This document shows positions 37,965 through 46,686 of a DNA stretch of 64,000 bases, in pieces; the first letter of the stretch is position 1; the number at the start of each line of letters is the position of its first letter. This DNA comes from Kutzneria buriramensis (lineage in GTDB: Bacteria; Actinomycetota; Actinomycetes; Mycobacteriales; Pseudonocardiaceae), in contig NZ_QUNO01000023.1 in assembly GCF_003387475.1 (NCBI RefSeq), forward strand, positions 62,001 through 126,000. Reading direction: 5' to 3'. The notes beneath the pieces are model-generated. The model had not been told where the DNA came from. It saw only the letters and a list, made by a program, of their open reading frames with translations, and made no database searches. A program made the position numbers and the translations under genes.

Positions 37965-38698
37965 CCGCGATGCCAACCTCACTCGCACTGTGTCTGGACG
38001 CCCCGATGCAGTCGTGGGGAACCCGCTCGCACGGCGTCATCCGTGACACCGCACGAGAACCCACCAAGTCCGGTGTCGTCGGCGTGATGGCCGCCGCGCT
38101 GGGAATTGCGCGTGACGACGATGCGGCCATCGCCCGGCTCGCCGCACTGCGCCTGGCGATCCGGGTCGACCGCGAGGGCATCCTCGAACGCGACTTCCAT
38201 ACCACCCAGAACGTGCCCACCACCCTCGGCGGCGGGCACCGCACCGTTGTGAGCGAACGCTACTACCTTGCCGACGCGCTGTTCCTCGTCGTCCTCGAAG
38301 GCGAACCGAGCCTGCTCACCGACATCGCGACCGCGGTGCAGCGACCGCGCTGGCCGATCTTCCTCGGCCGCAAGGCCTACGTACCCACGCGCCCGCTTCT
38401 CGGCGCGGCAGACACCGGCCATGGCTTGTCCGACACACCCGCTGAGACAGTGCTCACCCAGCATCCGTGGCTTGAGCTCGACCCACAGGTGCGCCGCGCC
38501 GAACAGAACAAGACACAACGCGCCGAGCTGCGCACCGTGGTCGACTGCGACCCACGCCTAGCCGACGCCGAGGTACGTCACGACGTGCCGCTGCGGTTCA
38601 CCCAGGGCGACCGCCGCCACGCCACCCGCACCGTGCGCACGGGCTATGTGCCGCTCACACCAGAGATGACCGCCATCGGAGAACCGCCGTGTTCCTGA
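37961..38698 (+). CDS. casD: Cascade subunit Cas5e (CasD)
   Basis: 245 residues, ATG at 37961 inside the ATGA overlap with cas7e. Signature DAPMQSWGTRSHG followed by TKSGVVGVMAAALG. It holds the 5' handle of the crRNA. Length is normal. The 3' end overlaps cas6e by 10 nt. Confidence 0.94.
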   Translation: MTAMPTSLALCLDAPMQSWGTRSHGVIRDTAREPTKSGVVGVMAAALGIARDDDAAIARLAALRLAIRVDREGILERDFHTTQNVPTTLGGGHRTVVSERYYLADALFLVVLEGEPSLLTDIATAVQRPRWPIFLGRKAYVPTRPLLGAADTGHGLSDTPAETVLTQHPWLELDPQVRRAEQNKTQRAELRTVVDCDPRLADAEVRHDVPLRFTQGDRRHATRTVRTGYVPLTPEMTAIGEPPCS

Positions 38699-39363
38699 GC
38701 AAACTCACTATCAACGTGCGCTCGCGCGAGTTCCGCCGGGACTACGCCAACATCCACGACATGCACCGCACCGTCATGTCCGCGTTCAGCACCGTCGACA
38801 CCGACACCGCGCCCCGGCAGGAGCAGGGCATCCTCTGGCGCCTCGAGGACGCGTACGGCGGTTTCGTCCAGTACGTGCAAAGTCGCACCGCACCGGACTG
38901 GACCCGCCTCCCCTTCGACTATCTGACCGGCCCGGCGCAGGTCAAGAGCCTGCAACCCGTCCTCGACGCCGTCGCACCCGGCCGGAAGCTGTCGTTCCGG
39001 ATCGTGGCCAACCCGACCTACGCCAAAAGCCAGGGACCTGATGTGCGGGGCAGACGCTTCGCGCACCGCAGCCCGGACAAGCAGATCGAATGGCTCGTGC
39101 GCCGAGGCGAAAGCCACGGCTTCGTTATTCCCGTAGGCGGCGACGGCCACCCCGACGTCACTCCCTCACCTTGCCCGGACTTGGCCGGCCGCAAGACCGA
39201 CCTGAACGGCAAGATCACCGTGCTACCGGTGCGGTATGACGGCCACCTCATCGTCACCGACCCAGACACGTTCACCGACGCGCTATGCACCGGCATCGGC
39301 CGCGCGAAGGCCTACGGCTGCGGGCTCCTCAGCCTGGCCTTGCCACGCACACAACGACAGTAG
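38689..39363 (+). CDS. casE: CRISPR RNA endonuclease Cas6e (CasE)
   Basis: 224 residues, GTG at 38689. It cleaves the repeat hairpin in the precursor and stays bound to it. The N-terminal IHDMHRTVMSAF segment includes His26, matching the catalytic histidine position of the family. The C-terminus carries the Gly-rich loop GIGRAKAYGCGLLSLAL. It is the last gene of the operon. In canonical I-E loci cas1 and cas2 follow here, but an array follows instead. Confidence 0.93.
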   Translation: MFLSKLTINVRSREFRRDYANIHDMHRTVMSAFSTVDTDTAPRQEQGILWRLEDAYGGFVQYVQSRTAPDWTRLPFDYLTGPAQVKSLQPVLDAVAPGRKLSFRIVANPTYAKSQGPDVRGRRFAHRSPDKQIEWLVRRGESHGFVIPVGGDGHPDVTPSPCPDLAGRKTDLNGKITVLPVRYDGHLIVTDPDTFTDALCTGIGRAKAYGCGLLSLALPRTQRQ

Positions 39364-39482
39364 CCGAACAACGTTCGAACCAAACACATGTTCTTTGGCA
39401 AATCCACAGTGGACGGCCGCGCCGCCATTCGCTCCTGTCTCATGCCAGGCTGCTCCTACCCGCTGCACGGTCGCCAAAAGCA

Positions 39483-39884
39483 GTCTTCCCCGCGCGAGCG
39501 GCGCTGTTCCAGTACCTCGGCCGAGAAGACCTCAACGACCTGTCCTCCCATGCGAGCGGAGGGGTGTTCCGTGAGCGAATAGGTTGGCATCCACGCCGCC
39601 GACCGGCAGGCCCGTCTTCCCCGCGTACGCGGGGGTGTTCCGGAGGTTCCCGCAGGTCACGACTTCAAGCTGTGGTCTTCCCCGCACGCGCGGGGGTGTG
39701 CCGGAAATCAACGCCACGACGTATTACCTGAACCTGTGTTCCCCGCGCCCGCGGGGGTGTTCCGTGCTTGTGGAACGTGGCCCGGTCCTCGGCGTCGTCT
39801 TCCCCGCGCACGCGGGGGTGTCCCAGGCGCGAAGGACTGCCCGAAGTGCGGCAAGGGTCTTCCCTGCGCACGCGGTCGGCTGGG
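39483..39884 (+). CRISPR. CRISPR array 2, short and degenerate, transcribed rightward
   Basis: Seven recognisable repeats with 28-29 nt units starting at 39483, 39542, 39614, 39675, 39736, 39797 and 39857. The four from 39614 to 39797 are well kept with a 61-nt period; the two at the left and the one at the right are decayed. The plus-strand repeat starts GTCTTCCCCGCG and ends GGGGGTGTTCC. It is I-E type but different from array 1 (which has GTGCTCC... and ...GGTGGTCC) and opposite in direction. It lies 120 nt downstream of cas6e. Confidence 0.88.
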
Positions 39885-40051
39885 CCGTGTGGAACCTTGT
39901 CACTACGGCGACAGTGGGCTTCACATCGAAGCGCGTTCCGCCGGATGGCGTAACGGTCGACGTTGCTCCGGCGATGCCATGACCACGGTCCAGCGCGGAG
40001 CCCCCCGACGCGCTGAACCGAGCCCACACCCACCTCGTGTGGTTCGTCCAG

Positions 40052-40088
40052 CCGGCGTGGCCCTGTTCCCCGCACAGGGCCACGCCGG
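40052..40088 (-). terminator. Strong hairpin downstream of the small membrane-protein gene
   Basis: A 15-bp stem (CCGGCGTGGCCCTGT and its complement) with a 7-nt loop, 73 nt past the stop of the minus-strand gene. It probably ends that transcript, and it also separates it from array 2. No other feature is seen between 39885 and 40161. Confidence 0.6.
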
Positions 40089-40161
40089 GTCACGAGAAAA
40101 CGTGTGGCCTCTCCGGTCGCCGGCGCGGTGCCGGCGCCGCGCACACCGTGGGCGGGGAGCC

Positions 40162-40362
40162 TCACGGCAGAAGTCGGGCGAGTGCTGCGGTGATGGCTGC
40201 GGCGAGGGTGAGGACGGCGGCGAAGGTCGCAGCGGCCCGCATCAGGGCGGCGGGGTAGGTGGCGCCGTCGAGACGGGCGAGGACGCCCGCTGCGGCGGCG
40301 GCCAGTAGCGCGAGCACGCCGATCAGGCCGGCGGCGAGCAGGATAACGGCGATACGGTTCAC
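40162..40362 (-). CDS. Small two-TM membrane protein
   Basis: 66 residues from a GTG at 40362, chosen because GGGGAG lies about 8 nt upstream; an upstream start at 40443 lacks one. Two hydrophobic segments (residues 4-26 and 43-63) separated by a short RLDGATYPAA loop. No family was recognised. Divergent from the HTH-NTPase gene. Similar small membrane proteins often accompany actinomycete mobile elements, but no such link is proven here. Confidence 0.6.
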   Translation of the reverse strand: MNRIAVILLAAGLIGVLALLAAAAAGVLARLDGATYPAALMRAAATFAAVLTLAAAITAALARLLP

Positions 40363-40445
40363 GGCGATCTCCCCGAGATGGGCGGTCTGGTGACCTAACC
40401 GACGATCACGGGTTTGGTGTTCAGCGTGGTCCGATCCGGACAACG

Positions 40446-43319
40446 ATGAACACTGTTGAACACGCAGGGGTTGGTGGGGGAATGACGGGGGAGCGTAAGG
40501 GGCGAGAGGCGGCGCTGGCCGAACTGCGCGTGCGGCTGGCTAACGGTCTGGCCCGAACAGGGCGACAAAAGTCCCAGCTCGCCCGGCTGGCCGGGTTGAG
40601 CCGCACTACCGTCCAGGCGGCGTTCCGGCCCGGCGGACCAGCCCCGACAGCCGCAACGGTCGCGAAGCTGGCCGACAAACTCGGCTTGCCGGTCCAGGAG
40701 TTGCTGGACCTGCACCACGCCGCGACGGCACCACCCCATGCCACGCCATCGGTAGAAGACAGGCCGGGTAAGGCGATTGGGCAGTGGGATCCGCACGATC
40801 TGGAGGTCCATCCTGCCGGCCCGGCCGGCGGGGTCGACTCGTCTGCACGGTCGCGGCGGGCGCTGCCCGGTTACGTGCGCCGCGCCCACGACGGGGTCCT
40901 GGCCGAGGCGGTGCGCGACGCCGCGGCCGGTCACAGTCGGATGCTCGTGTTGGTCGGGTCGTCCTCGACCGGCAAGACCAGGGCGTGTTGGGAAGCCGTC
41001 CAACCACTGGCCGCCCACGGGTGGCGGCTGTGGCACCCGCACGACCCGACGCGGGCCGAGGCCGCGCTCGCCGAACTCGACCGCGTGGCGCCCTGCACGG
41101 TGGTGTGGCTCAACGAGGCACAGCACTACCTCGGCCGCCCCCAGCACGGCGAACGCATCGCGGCCGCGCTCCACACGCTTCTCACCGACCCTGACCGTTC
41201 ACCGGTTCTCGTTGTGGGCACCCTGTGGCCCGACTACGCCAACACCTACGCTCTGGTGCCCCCTGCCAGTGGGCCCGATCCGCACAGCCGGGTTCGGGAG
41301 CTGCTGACCGGACGCACCCTTACCGTCCCCGACGCCTTCGACCAGGAGGCGCTCGAGGCCGCGACTGCCCTCGCTCAGGGCGGCGACGAGTTCATCGAGG
41401 ACGCTTTGACTCGGGCTCAGGTTCACGGGCGTCTCACGCAGGACCTCGCTGGCGCGCCGGAGCTTCTGCGCCGCTATGAACAGGGCACCCCGCCGGTGAG
41501 GGCTTTGTTGGAGGCGGCGATGGACGCCCGCCGTCTCGGTGTCGGCCTCCACCTCGAGCAGGCCTTTCTCATCGATGCCGCTAGCGACTACTTCGCGGAC
41601 CAGGACTACGACCAGCGCGCCGAAGATTGGGCTGAAGCCGCCTTCGCCGACCTCGCCCGTCCTGTCCACGGCAAACAAGCGCCCCTGCGCCGCACCGCTG
41701 TCCGTCGCGTGCGCCGGCCGGGCATGGCGCCTGTCCCAGCGGCGGGGGTGGTCTTCCGTCTCGCGGATTACCTCGAACAGCATGGCCGCGCCACTCGCCG
41801 CAGAAAGTGTCCGCCTGGGTCCTTCTGGGACGCCGCGCACACTTATCTCACGGACGCCGGTGACCTCAACAACCTCGCCGAAGCCGCGTACCGCAGGTGC
41901 CGCCTGCAGTGGGCCCACCACCTCCGGCAGCGGGCCGCCGACGCCGGCCACCCTGACGCCCTGCAAGCGCTGGCGCGGCTGCGGGAGGAGGACAGGGACC
42001 TGAAGGGCGCTGAAGCTCTCTACCGCCGGGCCGCCGACGCTGGCAAGAACGACGCTCTGATAGCGCTGGCGCGGCTGCGGGAGGAGGACAGGGACCTGGA
42101 AGGCGCTGAAGCTTTCTACCGTCGGGCCGTCGACGCTGGCCAGGCCTACGCTCTGATAGCGCTGGCGCGGCTGCGCGAGCAGGCCGGGGATCGGGAGGGC
42201 GCCGAAGCCCTCGCCCGGCAGGCCATCGACGCCGTCGTCGACCCGTTCGCCCTGGATCGTCTAGCGCGGCTGCGGGAGGAGGCCGGGGATCGGGAGGGCG
42301 CCGAAGCCCTCGCCCGGCAGGCCCCCGACGCCGGTCACCCGTTCGCCCTGCGAAGTCTGGCGCAAATACGGATGGAAGCTGGGGACTTGGAGGGTGCCGA
42401 AGCTCTCTACCGCGGGGCCGCCGACGCCGGCAACTCCGACGCCCTGGCAGCGTTGGCGTGGATACGGATGGAAGTGGGGGACTTGGAGGGTGCCGAAGCT
42501 CTCTACCGCCGGGCCGTCAAGGCCGGATACCCCGCCGCTCTGCCAGAGCTGGCGCGGATACGGAAGAAAATGGGGGACCTGGGCGACTCCGCAGCTCTCT
42601 ACCGCCGGGCCGTCGACGCCGGATACCCCACCGCTCTGCCCGAGCTGGCCCGGATACGGAAGGAAGCGGGGGACCTGGCGGTCTCCACAGCCTTCTACAG
42701 CGGGATTGGCGACGCCCGTAACACCGACGCTCTGGCAGTGGTGGCGCGTATGCGGGAGGAAGCTGGGGACGTGGAGGGCGCCGAAGCTCTCTACCGCCGG
42801 GTCGCCGACGCCGGCGGCGCATACTTCTTGCGAATGATGGGACGGATGCGGGAGGAAGCTGGGGACCTGGAGGCCGCCGAAGCTCTCTACAACCGGGCCA
42901 CTGAAGCTCTCTACCGCCGGGTGGACGGCATTGTTAACCCATCCGTCCTGCTAGTCCTGGCGCGGATGCGGGAGGAAGCTGGGGACGTGGAGGGCGCCGA
43001 AGCTCTCTACCGCCGGGCCGCCGACATTGGCGACCCATTCGTCCTGCTACTGCTGGCGTGGATGCGGGTCGACAGCGGGGACCTGGAGGGTGCCGAAGCC
43101 TTCGCCTGGCGGGCCGCCGACGGTGGCTATGCCGACGCACTGCTAGTGCTGGCGCGGATGCGGGAGGAACATGGGGACCTGAAGGGTGCAGAAGACCTCT
43201 ACCGGAAGATTGCCGACGCCGGATGCACGCTTGGCACCTCTAAGTCGAGGTGGCCGTACGGGCTGGATCCCGACGGCTCATCTACTCCCGGCCAGCCCAG
43301 CAACTCAAATTCCCGCTGA
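40446..43319 (+). CDS. HTH-NTPase-TPR/Sel1 repeat protein (STAND-like)
   Basis: 957 residues if started at the ATG at 40446; an alternative ATG lies at 40482. An XRE-type helix-turn-helix (about residues 30-90, QLARLAGLSRTTVQAAF) is followed by a P-loop NTPase with Walker A VGSSSTGKT (about 170-178) and a Walker B-like VVWLNEAQ (about 217), then a helical region. About 13 tandem 35-residue repeats (consensus GDLEGAEALYRRAADAG) span residues 495-930. This layout, with a signalling N-terminus, a NTPase switch and a superstructure-forming sensor, is that of STAND proteins, used in regulation and in phage defence. Its place beside CRISPR-Cas makes a defence role plausible but unproven. The C-terminal tail is Ser/Pro-rich. 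Confidence 0.82.
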   Translation: MNTVEHAGVGGGMTGERKGREAALAELRVRLANGLARTGRQKSQLARLAGLSRTTVQAAFRPGGPAPTAATVAKLADKLGLPVQELLDLHHAATAPPHATPSVEDRPGKAIGQWDPHDLEVHPAGPAGGVDSSARSRRALPGYVRRAHDGVLAEAVRDAAAGHSRMLVLVGSSSTGKTRACWEAVQPLAAHGWRLWHPHDPTRAEAALAELDRVAPCTVVWLNEAQHYLGRPQHGERIAAALHTLLTDPDRSPVLVVGTLWPDYANTYALVPPASGPDPHSRVRELLTGRTLTVPDAFDQEALEAATALAQGGDEFIEDALTRAQVHGRLTQDLAGAPELLRRYEQGTPPVRALLEAAMDARRLGVGLHLEQAFLIDAASDYFADQDYDQRAEDWAEAAFADLARPVHGKQAPLRRTAVRRVRRPGMAPVPAAGVVFRLADYLEQHGRATRRRKCPPGSFWDAAHTYLTDAGDLNNLAEAAYRRCRLQWAHHLRQRAADAGHPDALQALARLREEDRDLKGAEALYRRAADAGKNDALIALARLREEDRDLEGAEAFYRRAVDAGQAYALIALARLREQAGDREGAEALARQAIDAVVDPFALDRLARLREEAGDREGAEALARQAPDAGHPFALRSLAQIRMEAGDLEGAEALYRGAADAGNSDALAALAWIRMEVGDLEGAEALYRRAVKAGYPAALPELARIRKKMGDLGDSAALYRRAVDAGYPTALPELARIRKEAGDLAVSTAFYSGIGDARNTDALAVVARMREEAGDVEGAEALYRRVADAGGAYFLRMMGRMREEAGDLEAAEALYNRATEALYRRVDGIVNPSVLLVLARMREEAGDVEGAEALYRRAADIGDPFVLLLLAWMRVDSGDLEGAEAFAWRAADGGYADALLVLARMREEHGDLKGAEDLYRKIADAGCTLGTSKSRWPYGLDPDGSSTPGQPSNSNSR
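41930..43200 (+). repeat. Tandem ~105-bp coding repeats
   Basis: About 13 direct repeats encoding the TPR/Sel1 units of the HTH-NTPase gene. Several share long identical DNA stretches (for example around 42445-42520, 42550-42620 and 42740-42800), so unit number can change by recombination. One unit near 42900 carries an extra partial repeat. Confidence 0.8.
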
Positions 43320-43540
43320 GTTCCGATGTCCATGGCGGGCGGGCGTGTCCGTGCTCATCCATCATGGCCTTGAAGCAGACACCAAGTGTCAGATAGCGCC
43401 ACCAGTCTTGGTTGACAACGCGAGCGCCGTCCCGTTCACTGCCCTAGTAGTCGAACACAGGTGCCTAGAAAACGTCACAGGCTGCACAAACAGAGCATGC
43501 GCCGGCTTCCCCACGGCGAGCACAAACCGTGGGGAGCAGC

Positions 43541-44134
43541 ATGACCTACGAAAACCCGCCCGTCCCGTGGCGCGAGCTCGAACGAGCACTGTCCGGCAAG
43601 CCGCAGCCGGTCGGTGACGGCAACGACAGCCCCGCCTGGTCCCGCCACCGCGACGGCTACACCCCGCCGCCCGGCGTCGCCAGCTACGCCGACCGCCTTG
43701 CCGACCCCGATCGGGTGCCCTACGCGGAGCTGCACTGTCACTCCAACTTCAGCTTCCTCGACGGTGCCAGCCACCCGGAAGAACTCGTGGAGGAAGCCGT
43801 CCGGCTTGGGTTGGACGCGCTGGCCATCACCGATCATGACGGCATGTCCGGCGTTGTCAGATTCGCCGAAGCCGCACGAGAACATGGTCTTCCGACCGTG
43901 TTCGGGTCCGAGCTCAGCCTCGACCTGAGCGCCCCGCAGAACGGCGTCGCCGACCCGGAGGGGCAGCACCTGCTGCTCCTGGCCCGCCGGCCCGAGGGCT
44001 ACACCCGGCTGTGCCGCACGATCACCACCGGACACCTCGCCAGGGGCGAGAAAGGCCGCCCCGTCTACGACCTGGACCAGATTGCCGAGGACGTCCGCGG
44101 TAAACGCTTAGCTCTCATCTCGGCATCAAACTGA
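43541..44134 (+). pseudogene. Truncated dnaE2-like gene: PHP domain only
   Basis: 198 residues from the ATG at 43541. The start (NPPVPWRELERALSG) and the PHP motifs (ELHCHSNFSFLDGASHPEEL, AITDHDGMSG) match the N-terminus of the error-prone polymerase DnaE2/ImuC, normally over 1000 residues. Similarity continues to about residue 190 (GRPVYDLDQIAEDV), then four unrelated residues and a stop. No polymerase domain follows; the next gene is on the other strand. It is a relic cut by a rearrangement near 44120. Confidence 0.85.
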
Positions 44135-44250
44135 TATCAATCTGCAAGGTTGGGTAACTCTCCCGCCCGGTGCAGCGGAGATGTCCTTCATCGAAGTCGG
44201 CCTGCCAAGTGGTCGATGCTTCGACACACGCCGCCCACTGCGGCTGCCGT

Positions 44251-45345
44251 CTAGCGCCTACGCATGTTCTGCCGCCACAGGTCGTCGTACCTGCGCATCC
44301 ACGCGGCGATTTCGTCAGCGTTGCAGTCGGGAACGCACTCCCGCGGCCACCCCGACCCGCAGTAGGCACCGCGCAGGAACGCCTTGACCAAGTCGCGTTC
44401 GGGCAGCTCACCATGGTTTATACCCCGGCTGAAGCGGGCGGCAACGGTAGAGCGGCCCGGGATGTGAACGCCGGGATGGCACCGGGCGTCGGAGATGGCG
44501 GTCGCCATCGTCTTACCGGCCTTGCGCATCAACTCCTTGAGTGCGGCGATGAACGCCGGGATCGTGTCGATCCCGGTAAGGTCGACGGCGGGTGGCGGCG
44601 CGTGTGGGGCGGTCCGGTGGACCGGTACCGGGCGGCTGTATCCCTGTACTCGATGCAGGAGGCGCTCCCAGGAGGGCAAATCGGCAGGCGGCACGTCGCA
44701 GCCGAGCAGGAATGCCCGGATCACACGCCAGTCCAACCAGCGCCGATCTGGGCGGAACAGGTCCGCCAGGGTCGAGGATGCAACGGCTTCAGGCTTCTTC
44801 TCCCTCCTGCGCCAGACGTGGGCAAAGGACTGGGATTGGTCCAGGCCGGAAAGGGCCTTCGCGGCCCGCCTCGCGACTTCTCTGTAGCTGCGCATCCGTA
44901 GGCTTCTCAGGGCCCCGATGTAGTCGCGCACGGTGCGAATGGCGTTGGGGTCCGCGGACAGTGACGCGCAGGTCGCGATGGCGCGTGCGGGGTTGCCGTG
45001 GCGCCGGCGCCGGGCGGTGGCATGGGTGGGAGGGCTGGCGGGTGCCGATGGTGTGGGTGGCATCGGCTGCTCTTCCGTCCTGGGCCCGGCGGCCTTCCAC
45101 AGCCCTTGCCACCAGGCGAGGTTCTCGCCAGGTGGTGCGCACGCGTTGACGATCTTCTCGACGACGGCCCAAGATGGCTGGCGGACATTCGTCTCGGCTT
45201 TGTGGATCGTCACGTGGCTGTAATTGATCTTCGCTGCCAGGTCGCGCAGGGACAGGCCGGAGGCGACGCGCAGCGCCCGCAGTTCGGATCTGAGTGCGGG
45301 CGCCGCGTCGGCAGACGGCGCCGAGTTGATCTCCGTCTTCGGCAT
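44251..45345 (-). CDS. XRE-family transcriptional regulator
   Basis: 364 residues, ATG at 45345. The N-terminal helix-turn-helix (residues 18-75, LRALRVASGLSLRDLAAKI) is followed by a disordered Pro/Arg stretch (95-120). Two further helical modules come next, the second ending with a PDCNADEIAAWMRRYDDLW motif. Actinomycete genomes contain many such large XRE regulators of unknown target. The gene may be co-transcribed with the small membrane ORF just upstream. Confidence 0.8.
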   Translation of the reverse strand: MPKTEINSAPSADAAPALRSELRALRVASGLSLRDLAAKINYSHVTIHKAETNVRQPSWAVVEKIVNACAPPGENLAWWQGLWKAAGPRTEEQPMPPTPSAPASPPTHATARRRRHGNPARAIATCASLSADPNAIRTVRDYIGALRSLRMRSYREVARRAAKALSGLDQSQSFAHVWRRREKKPEAVASSTLADLFRPDRRWLDWRVIRAFLLGCDVPPADLPSWERLLHRVQGYSRPVPVHRTAPHAPPPAVDLTGIDTIPAFIAALKELMRKAGKTMATAISDARCHPGVHIPGRSTVAARFSRGINHGELPERDLVKAFLRGAYCGSGWPRECVPDCNADEIAAWMRRYDDLWRQNMRRR

Positions 45346-45359
45346 CGTGGGGCGCCCGG

Positions 45360-45530
45360 TTATCGTCCCGGCAGCGGCAGCGGGCGACTACGGGATCCGC
45401 TCGGCGCAGCCATCTGGGATGCCGCTCCGCCGAGCAGAGCCACTGTGGTGGAGGCGAGGCCCAAGTCGGCGCCCAGCAGGCGCAACACCAGCAGCACGGT
45501 GGCCATGGCGACGAAGATGCATAGGCGCAT
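45360..45530 (-). CDS. Possible small single-TM protein
   Basis: 56 residues from the ATG at 45530, with one hydrophobic segment (CIFVAMATVLLVLRLLG and on). The frame is open further upstream to 45734 without a good start site, and the site before 45530 is weak. It ends 14 nt before the XRE start, on the same strand. It is listed as possible only. Confidence 0.35.
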   Translation of the reverse strand: MRLCIFVAMATVLLVLRLLGADLGLASTTVALLGGAASQMAAPSGSRSRPLPLPGR

Positions 45531-45570
45531 CAGAATGATCTCGACGAATTGTCTGCGACGTGCACAGTAG

Positions 45571-46686
45571 TGGGGGACTTGACTACACCCCTTGCGGCCA
45601 TTGGAATCTAGCGGGGTGCGACAGCGGGTTGAGCACATGAGGCACCGTCCTTGTCTGGGTTCCCCACGGGTGTGGGAGAACATCGTCCGGGCGGGCAAGC
45701 GATCGAATGTCGCAGTCCTCGTGGTGCCTGCCACGAAGGACCACCCGTTCCCTTGCCGAGATCCTTTGTAGTGCCTCGATCGTCGGTCTTGAAGCGGTTC
45801 CCCGTTACCAAATGCGCGCCCAGATCACCCATGTCGGCGCAGATGCCGCCGTTGGAGTCCACCGTGGGCGGGTAACAAGGGTCCGTGTTACCCGCGCCGC
45901 GGTGTCTCCCGTGACCCAACATGAAAGCATCCGCGATCGAAAACTGCCTCCTACCAGCGGAATCGGCCGCCGTTCCCGTGCGAGCGAGAGCAGCAGCCTC
46001 CGCTGTCTCTGGCCGGACTTGGCCGGATTGGTTCCCCACGTGCGGGTCGGACAGGCAATCTGATGTGATGCCGGAGCGGAGGAGCTGAACGCGCCTCACC
46101 GGCGGACAAGAGGGACGTTCCGAGGCACCGTCCGACGTCCGGGCAACTCGGGACTGGCCGGTCTTCCCGTGCCTGCGGGAACCGGCCCCCTCCCCTCGCT
46201 ATCGCGCACCCAACGTCGTCCCCCGTACGTTTACTCGAATCGACGCGTTAGGTCGGCGACGTGGTCATCGACGCGCTGCTGCGCAGCTCCGAGTCGAAGC
46301 GGAACCTGCTGGCGGTACTGCTGGCGCACTCCGCCAACCTTCTGCCGGAGCAGGCTCGGCTGCGTGGCGCGGGTGGGGCCCTGTTCCGCGCGGTGGCGGC
46401 GGCGCTGGCCAGTGTTGTGCTAGCCCACCTCAACGGCGCCGACCGGCCACCGTCGCCGCGCCATCCTGTCCGGCCGGCGGCCACGCGGATGGGGACGCCC
46501 GTCAGCACATGGGCGTGGAGTTTCGATGCACGCTGATGGGATGCGACCGCTCTAGTAGGTCAGGCCGAGCCGGGGCTGGTCCAGCCGCTTCACCACCGAC
46601 ACAGCCTGGTCGGCGAACCGCTCGTAGAACCGCGAGACCAGCCCGAAGCCGTGTAGCGCAGAGGAGGGGCGGGACGACATCCCCAC
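45571..46686. other. Eroded, gene-poor stretch
   Basis: About 1.1 kb without a supported gene. A short plus-strand frame at 46261-46536 (VVIDALLRSSESKRNLLAVL) might be an eroded fragment. A GC-rich inverted repeat lies at 46153-46188 (GGCCGGT ... ACCGGCC). Nothing else is recognised. Confidence 0.45.

Noticed and set aside
39285-40165. Open frames across array 2
   Set aside because: Same cause; they consist of repeat translations and have no start signals.
45652-46188. Stray I-E-like repeats (TTCCCCAC...GTGGGAG near 45655, TTCCCG...CGGGAA near 46160)
   Set aside because: Single short inverted repeats without periodic copies; likely ordinary hairpins.
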